Assembly (NCBI RefSeq): GCF_000211415.1
Contig: NZ_GL890775.1
Location: 453,253 to 517,252 of the forward strand
Source of the DNA: Enterobacter mori LMG 25706
Lineage (GTDB): Bacteria > Pseudomonadota > Gammaproteobacteria > Enterobacterales > Enterobacteriaceae
DNA: 64,000 nt
Direction of reading: 5' to 3'
In this document: positions 59,607-64,000 of the stretch, one piece after another
Layout: the number at the start of each line of letters is the position of its first letter
Position numbering within the stretch: the first letter of the stretch is position 1
Position numbers and translations under genes: made by a program
Notes under the pieces: model-generated
Database searches by the model: none
The model's input: only the letters and a program-made list of their open reading frames with translations
Told to the model about the DNA's origin: nothing

Positions 59607-60623
59607 TTAGTCCGGATAGCCCTGCGGATGGCGTGACTGCCAGTGCCAGGTATCCTGTGCCATTTCATCAAGCGTGCGGGTAACACGCCAGTTAAGCTCT
59701 TTATCGGCTTTGGTGGCATCGGCCCAATAAGCAGGCAGGTCGCCATCACGACGCGGGGCGAAGTGGTAGCTCACTGGCTTACCGCAGGCTTTGCTGAAGG
59801 CGTTAACCACGTCCAGCACGCTGCTGCCGACTCCGGCGCCGAGGTTGTAAATATGCACGCCCGGTTTGTCAGCCAGCTGCTGCATCGCCGCCACGTGGCC
59901 GTCTGCCAGATCCATCACGTGGATGTAGTCACGCACGCCGGTGCCGTCTTCGGTAGGGTAGTCCTTGCCAAAAATCGCCAGCGAGTCGCGGCGGCCTACG
60001 GCGACCTGAGCGATGTACGGCATCAGGTTATTCGGGATGCCCTGCGGATCTTCACCCATATCTCCCGACGGATGCGCGCCGACCGGGTTGAAGTAACGCA
60101 GTAGCGCGATGCTCCACTCCGGCTGTGCTTTTTGCAGGTCGGTCAGGATCTGCTCCACCATCAGCTTGCTTTTGCCGTACGGGCTTTGCGGGGTGCCGGT
60201 CGGGAAGCTTTCAACGTAAGGGATTTTGGGCTGATCGCCGTAGACGGTGGCGGAGGAGCTAAAGATAAAGTTTTTGACGTTCGCTGCGCGCATGGCGGAG
60301 ATGAGACGCAGGGTACCGTTGACGTTGTTATCGTAATCCTCAAGCGGTTTCGCAACGGATTCACCGACGGCTTTCAGACCCGCGAAGTGGATCACGGCTT
60401 CGATGGCGTGGTCGTGAAGGATCTCGGTCATCAGCGCTTCGTTGCGGATGTCGCCTTCCACGAAGGTCGGCTGTTTTCCACCAAGACGTTCAATCACCGG
60501 CAGCACGCTGCGCTTACTATTGCACAGGTTATCGAGGACGATCACATCGTGACCATTTTGCAGCAGCTGCACACAGGTATGACTTCCTATGTAACCGCTA
60601 CCACCTGTTACCAGAACTCGCAT
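59607..60623 (-). CDS. galE: UDP-glucose 4-epimerase GalE
   Basis: 338-residue SDR enzyme. The NAD-binding GGSGYIGSHT is at 7-16 and the catalytic pair is Tyr149/Lys153 in SPYGKSK, with Ser124. It interconverts UDP-galactose and UDP-glucose for the Leloir route and for LPS. The start ATG at 60623 is the E. coli one; the beginning of the gene also contains the internal gal operator. The order galE-T-K-M is standard. Confidence 0.98.
   Translation of the reverse strand: MRVLVTGGSGYIGSHTCVQLLQNGHDVIVLDNLCNSKRSVLPVIERLGGKQPTFVEGDIRNEALMTEILHDHAIEAVIHFAGLKAVGESVAKPLEDYDNNVNGTLRLISAMRAANVKNFIFSSSATVYGDQPKIPYVESFPTGTPQSPYGKSKLMVEQILTDLQKAQPEWSIALLRYFNPVGAHPSGDMGEDPQGIPNNLMPYIAQVAVGRRDSLAIFGKDYPTEDGTGVRDYIHVMDLADGHVAAMQQLADKPGVHIYNLGAGVGSSVLDVVNAFSKACGKPVSYHFAPRRDGDLPAYWADATKADKELNWRVTRTLDEMAQDTWHWQSRHPQGYPD
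60589..60604. promoter_or_regulatory. galO-I: Internal gal operator OI inside galE
   Basis: ATGTAACCGCTACCAC (minus strand GTGGTAGCGGTTACAT) matches the GalR/GalS half-sites with one change, and it encodes the GSGYIG region of GalE. With the external site 98 bases further upstream along the gene it allows the DNA loop known from E. coli. Spacing between operator starts is 113 bp here. Confidence 0.85.
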
Positions 60624-60679
60624 AATTCGCTCCATTGGGCTTATGGTATGTAATAACCATAGCATAACAGAGACGCGAA

Positions 60680-60698
60680 AAGTGTGACATGGGATAAA
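60680..60698. promoter_or_regulatory. CRP site of the gal promoter
   Basis: AAGTGTGACATGGGATAAA contains the left CRP half TGTGA with a weak right half, next to the external operator. In E. coli, CRP here activates P1 and inhibits P2. Confidence 0.7.
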
Positions 60699-60701
60699 AT
60701 A

Positions 60702-60717
60702 GTGGAATCGTTTACAC
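60702..60717. promoter_or_regulatory. galO-E: External gal operator OE
   Basis: GTGGAATCGTTTACAC agrees at every fixed position with the GalR/GalS consensus GTGNAANCGNTTNCAC. It lies about 80 bases upstream of galE. Confidence 0.9.
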
Positions 60718-60824
60718 TCAGTTTTACACTCGCTTTTTCAATGACTGATGACATTCTAGATCAAAGGGATAGCGATGTATTGATGCAAGTTATCTGAAAA
60801 AGCGGAGGGCAGTGCCCTCCACGA

Positions 60825-62297
60825 TTAATCGATTTTGCTGAGAAGGTAGCGATAGCGCTCGCCGTCGGGGACAAACTCAAGGCGATGCGTGATACAGGAG
60901 GGCGCATCTTCGGCATGGTGTGAAACGAACAGCAATTGCGTTTCGCCCTCACTAATGAGGATATCGACAAAGCGACGGACCAGCTGGCGGTTTAGCGGAT
61001 CCAGCCCCTGAAGCGGTTCGTCGAGAATCAACAGCGTCGGGTGTTTTACCAGCGCGCGAACAATGAGTGCCAGGCGCTGCTGTCCCCACGACAGGCTATG
61101 GAACGGCGCGTCAGCAACCCGGCTGTCCATGCCCAGAATATCCAGCCACTGCTGAACCAGCTTGTGCTGTCTGTCCGACACCGCCTGATAAATGCCGATG
61201 GAGTCAAAATACCCGGAGAGGATCGCGTTGCGCACCGTGGTACTGACGCGGTAATCCAGATGCAGGCTGCTGCTGACGTAGCCAATGTGCTTTTTGATAT
61301 CCCAGATGGTTTCACCGCTGCCGCGACGTCGGCCAAACAGCGTCAGATCGTTGCTGTAGCCCTGCGGGTGATCGCCGGTTACCAGGCTCAGCAGCGTCGA
61401 TTTCCCCGCGCCGTTAGGGCCGACAATCTGCCAGTGTTCGGCGGGATTAACCGTCCAGCTAAGGTGGTTCAGGATCGGTCGATCGTCATAGGAGACCACG
61501 CCGTCGCGCAGAACGATAAGGGGCTGGTGGGGATCGAGGCCGTGGCGTGCCGCCGGGGCGTCGGGCTCCGGAAGCGCGATACCGTCCAGTTTTTCGCTGT
61601 GCGCTAGCTGAGCAATCAGCGCCTGCCTGAGCAATGCGGATTTTTCCCCGGTTTCGGCCAGATTGCAGTCTGCCAGTACGCCCGCGTTCTGCACGAAATC
61701 CGGAATTTCATCAAAGCGGTTAAGCACCAGTACGATGGTGTAACCATCCTGATTAAGCGTTCCTAACAGGGCGGCCAGCTGGGCACGGGAGTGCACATCC
61801 AGCCCGTCGAACGGCTCATCCAGAATCAGCAGTTCCGGCTGGCTCATCAATGCCTGGCACAGCAGCGTTTTGCGCGTCTCGCCGGTGGAAAGGTATTTGA
61901 AGCGCCGGTTCAGCAGGGCGGAAATGCCAAACTGCTCCGCCAGCTGTTGGCAGCGCTCTGGGTTTTTGACCTCGTCCTGAATAATTTCTGCTGTGGTGCG
62001 ACCGGTATCATCTTCACCCGGGCTGAGCAGGTCGGTGTTGTTGCGCTGCCACTCATCGCTCACCAGCTTCTGGAGCTGTTCAAACGACAGGCGCGTCAGG
62101 CGGGTGAAGGTGTTCTGGCGTTCGCCTTTAAGCTGGGTTAGCTCTCCGGCCAGAGCTCGCGCCAGCGCTGATTTGCCGCTGCCGTTGGTTCCCACAAACG
62201 CCCAGCTTTCGCCTGCGCGCAGCGTTAAATCAGGAAGGGTCAGCGTTCGGGTATCGCTAAGACGAAACGTGCCTTGCGAAATATGCAATGATGACAT
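60825..62297 (-). CDS. modF: ModF, tandem ABC ATPase (photorepair protein PhrA)
   Basis: 490 residues with two ABC ATPase domains and no membrane part. Domain 1 has Walker A GTNGSGKSALA, LSTGETRKTLL signature and LLILDEPFDGLD; domain 2 has GPNGAGKSTLLS, SLSWGQQRLALI and LLILDEPLQGLD. It is co-transcribed with modE. Its role is unclear; a molybdenum-related or photoreactivation role has been suggested in E. coli. The ATG at 62297 gives the family start MSSLHISQG rather than the upstream in-frame ATG at 62309. Confidence 0.95.
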   Translation of the reverse strand: MSSLHISQGTFRLSDTRTLTLPDLTLRAGESWAFVGTNGSGKSALARALAGELTQLKGERQNTFTRLTRLSFEQLQKLVSDEWQRNNTDLLSPGEDDTGRTTAEIIQDEVKNPERCQQLAEQFGISALLNRRFKYLSTGETRKTLLCQALMSQPELLILDEPFDGLDVHSRAQLAALLGTLNQDGYTIVLVLNRFDEIPDFVQNAGVLADCNLAETGEKSALLRQALIAQLAHSEKLDGIALPEPDAPAARHGLDPHQPLIVLRDGVVSYDDRPILNHLSWTVNPAEHWQIVGPNGAGKSTLLSLVTGDHPQGYSNDLTLFGRRRGSGETIWDIKKHIGYVSSSLHLDYRVSTTVRNAILSGYFDSIGIYQAVSDRQHKLVQQWLDILGMDSRVADAPFHSLSWGQQRLALIVRALVKHPTLLILDEPLQGLDPLNRQLVRRFVDILISEGETQLLFVSHHAEDAPSCITHRLEFVPDGERYRYLLSKID

Positions 62298-62364
62298 GAT
62301 GTATCCCATTTTTTGCAGCGATAGATGTCAGGGATACTGGCTGTCGGCGCGATTGTCAATGCAC

Positions 62365-63153
62365 TCAGCACAATGTGGCGATAATCACCCGGTCAGCGTT
62401 GAAATATGCGGTAACGACAGCACCTTCTTCTAAACCGTTCGCCTCCGCAGCGGGGAGCGTCGCGCAGAGAGATTGCCCATCCGGCAGCGTCATCAGTACT
62501 TCGCACTGTTCTTCGCCGCGTTCGATATGGCTGATGGTGCCCTCCAGCTGGTTATCTGCACCACTGGCCTGCTCCGGGTTGCGCGTAATGCTGACCCACG
62601 GCGCTTTGAGCAGCACCAGTACCTCTTTGCCTTCGTCCAGACCAAGGCGCTGCCCGCTCTGCGCGGTGATCGCGGCTTTCAGACGAGTAGTCCCATCCGC
62701 AAGCAGGATGTCGATATGCTGCTGCACCTGGGCGTCGTCGCGAGCCGTGACCTTGCCAAACCACTGATTGCGGGCGCTGGTCTGCAGTGAAAAACGTGAA
62801 ATGGCGGCCAGCAGACTGTCCAGCGGGACGTTGTCATCATCGCTCAGTACATCGAAGGCTTTTTGCTGGATCTGCGCCAGGAGATCGTAGAGCTGGATCA
62901 GACGCTGACCGTAACGCGTCAGGACGGCTCCACCGCCGCCTTTGCCGCCTGTTGCACGGTCAACCAGCGTTTGCTCGCTCAGGGTGTTCATCTCATTGAT
63001 GGCATCCCAGGCGCTTTTGTAGCTGATGCCCGCGTTTTTGGCACCCTGGCTAATCGAGCCTGTTTGTTCTATTTGTTTAAGCAGGGCGATACGTCGCGGG
63101 TCGGCAAAAAGCTTTTGCTGAAGTCGTAAGGTGAGGAGAATTTCGGCCTGCAT
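62365..63153 (-). CDS. modE: ModE, molybdate-responsive regulator
   Basis: 262 residues. The N-terminal winged helix (about 15-90) includes ADPRRIALLKQIEQTGSISQ and GISYKSAWDAIN. Two C-terminal MOP domains (about 125-262) bind molybdate, with SARNQWFGKV and EVLVLLKAPWV segments. With molybdate it represses modABC; the operator is visible before modA. The start at 63153 follows GAGG region AATTTCGG... and gives MQAEILLTLRLQ; longer in-frame extensions lack family similarity. Confidence 0.97.
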   Translation of the reverse strand: MQAEILLTLRLQQKLFADPRRIALLKQIEQTGSISQGAKNAGISYKSAWDAINEMNTLSEQTLVDRATGGKGGGGAVLTRYGQRLIQLYDLLAQIQQKAFDVLSDDDNVPLDSLLAAISRFSLQTSARNQWFGKVTARDDAQVQQHIDILLADGTTRLKAAITAQSGQRLGLDEGKEVLVLLKAPWVSITRNPEQASGADNQLEGTISHIERGEEQCEVLMTLPDGQSLCATLPAAEANGLEEGAVVTAYFNADRVIIATLC

Positions 63154-63280
63154 AACAGTGTCCTGGCAAAAAGTGTATTGTGACCCAAATGGCGCAGGGC
63201 GCAAAGTGCACCGCACAAAAGGGGATGTTTTTCTCACTTGAAAGGGTAGAATAAGCCGTTCACAATAACTGGAGAAAACC

Positions 63281-63430
63281 ATGTTAGAGTTGTTGAAAAG
63301 TCTGGTATTCGCGGTAATCATGGTACCAGTAGTGATGGCCATCATCCTCGGTGCCATCTACGGCCTGGGTGAAGTGTTCAACGTCTTTTCGAACATTGGT
63401 CACCGAGACCAGGCAAAAAAGCAGCATTGA
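63281..63430 (+). CDS. acrZ: AcrZ, small AcrB-associated protein
   Basis: 49-residue protein with one membrane helix, starting [18 protein letters not shown] and ending in a charged tail. Length and helix match E. coli AcrZ (YbhT), which binds the AcrB pump and alters export of some drugs such as tetracycline and chloramphenicol. GGAG lies 7 bases before the ATG. In E. coli MarA, Rob and SoxS control it; no clear marbox was confirmed here. Confidence 0.95.
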   Translation: MLELLKSLVFAVIMVPVVMAIILGAIYGLGEVFNVFSNIGHRDQAKKQH

Positions 63431-63438
63431 TTCCCTCC

Positions 63439-63465
63439 AAAACGCCCGGTTAACCCGGGCGTTTT
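63439..63465 (+). terminator. Terminator after acrZ
   Basis: AAAACGCCCGG, TTAA, CCCGGGCGTTTT: a strong GC stem with flanking A and T runs, nine bases beyond the acrZ stop. Confidence 0.93.
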
Positions 63466-63564
63466 GCTCTCAAGTATTTCTTTCCATCGCCGATATCTTT
63501 CTTAGCAACAGGCCGTTTACTCATTAATCGGTACCATTTAACGCTGGGATCTCCCTGACGATAC

Positions 63565-63588
63565 CGTTATATTAATATGTATATAACG
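63565..63588. promoter_or_regulatory. ModE operator at the modABC promoter
   Basis: CGTTATAT, eight bases, then ATATAACG form a perfect inverted repeat 20-43 bases before modA. It matches the known E. coli ModE site, whose arms are TATATA-like with CG ends. The centre also supplies a plausible -10 hexamer (TAATAT or TATATA), so repressor and polymerase would compete. Confidence 0.88.
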
Positions 63589-63607
63589 ATGATGACAGGA
63601 GCTACAG

Positions 63608-64000
63608 ATGGCACGTACATGGGTACGCCTTTTTGCAGGGGCAACGCTGACGCTTTCTCTTACCGGGCATGCGCTGGCTGAAGAGGGGAAAATTACGGTG
63701 TTTGCGGCCGCCTCGCTGACCAATGCGATGCAGGACATCGCCGCTGAGTATAAAAAAGAGAAGAACGTTGATGTGATCTCGTCGTTTGCTTCCTCTTCGA
63801 CGCTGGCGCGCCAGATCGAAGCGGGTGCACCTGCCGATCTGTTCATCTCTGCCGACCAGAAGTGGATGGACTACGCGGCTGAGAAAAAATCGATTGATAC
63901 AGCAACCCGCGAAACGCTGCTGGGGAATAGCCTGGTGGTCGTGGCGCCGAAAGCCAGCGCTCAGGGCGATCTCACCATCAACAAGGCGACCGACTGGACC
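63608..64000 (+). CDS. modA: ModA, periplasmic molybdate-binding protein (cut by right edge)
   Basis: The first 131 residues are present; the family is about 257, so roughly half lies outside. A signal peptide (about 1-24, ending GHALA) is followed by EEGKITVFAAASLTNAMQDI. Oxyanion ligands lie in AAASLTN and SSFASSSTLARQIEAGAPADLFISAD. It is the binding component of the ModABC molybdate importer. ATG 63608 follows ACAGGAG. Confidence 0.96.
   Translation, partial: MARTWVRLFAGATLTLSLTGHALAEEGKITVFAAASLTNAMQDIAAEYKKEKNVDVISSFASSSTLARQIEAGAPADLFISADQKWMDYAAEKKSIDTATRETLLGNSLVVVAPKASAQGDLTINKATDWT

Overview
The window looks like core chromosome from an Enterobacteriaceae species close to Enterobacter (cloacae complex, Lelliottia or Leclercia are possible; the sequence alone does not decide). 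Gene content, order and protein lengths follow the Escherichia coli K-12 region from fur to modA almost gene for gene. Known K-12 pieces that are missing are rhsC and its neighbours, ybgA, and most of the lysT-lysQ tRNA array. I saw no prophage, insertion sequence, CRISPR array, toxin island or defence system. Comparisons with E. coli are from memory of those proteins; no search was run.

Layout. 1-4860: fur (cut by the left edge) with its 28-codon upstream ORF uof, fldA, ybfE and ybfF on the minus strand, then seqA-pgm on plus. 4960-8835: the ornithine decarboxylation module potE-speF with the ornithine-sensing leader ORF speFL (minus). 9111-16896: kdpFABC-kdpDE potassium transport and sensing (minus). 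17206-18005: ybfA and a non-homologous junction holding one unrecognised small ORF. 18006-23306: phr, ybgI, pxpBCA (5-oxoprolinase) and nei. 23406-34991: the TCA block, gltA divergent from sdhCDAB-sucABCD. 35075-40523: mngR and mngAB (2-O-mannosyl-glycerate uptake and hydrolysis). 41198-44339: cydABX-ybgE (cytochrome bd-I). 44488-50036: ybgC-tolQRAB-pal-cpoB (Tol-Pal cell envelope machine). 50198-52504: two tRNA-Lys genes, nadA and pnuC. 52501-56087: zitB, ybgS, aroG, gpmA. 56362-60623: galETKM (minus). 60825-64000: modF-modE (minus), acrZ and the start of modA (plus).

The most unusual feature is a single-base insertion near 45053-45054 that breaks tolQ after codon 55; skipping one G restores a 230-residue TolQ. 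All other tol-pal genes are intact. Either this strain has lost TolQ, or the base is an assembly or sequencing error. Many textbook regulatory sites are readable directly: the gal external and internal operators, a TyrR box at aroG, a NadR box at nadA, a ModE operator at modA, an FNR palindrome at cydA, a candidate MngR palindrome, a KdpE-type site at kdpF and a Fur-like box at gpmA. Two families of short palindromic intergenic repeats are scattered between operons.
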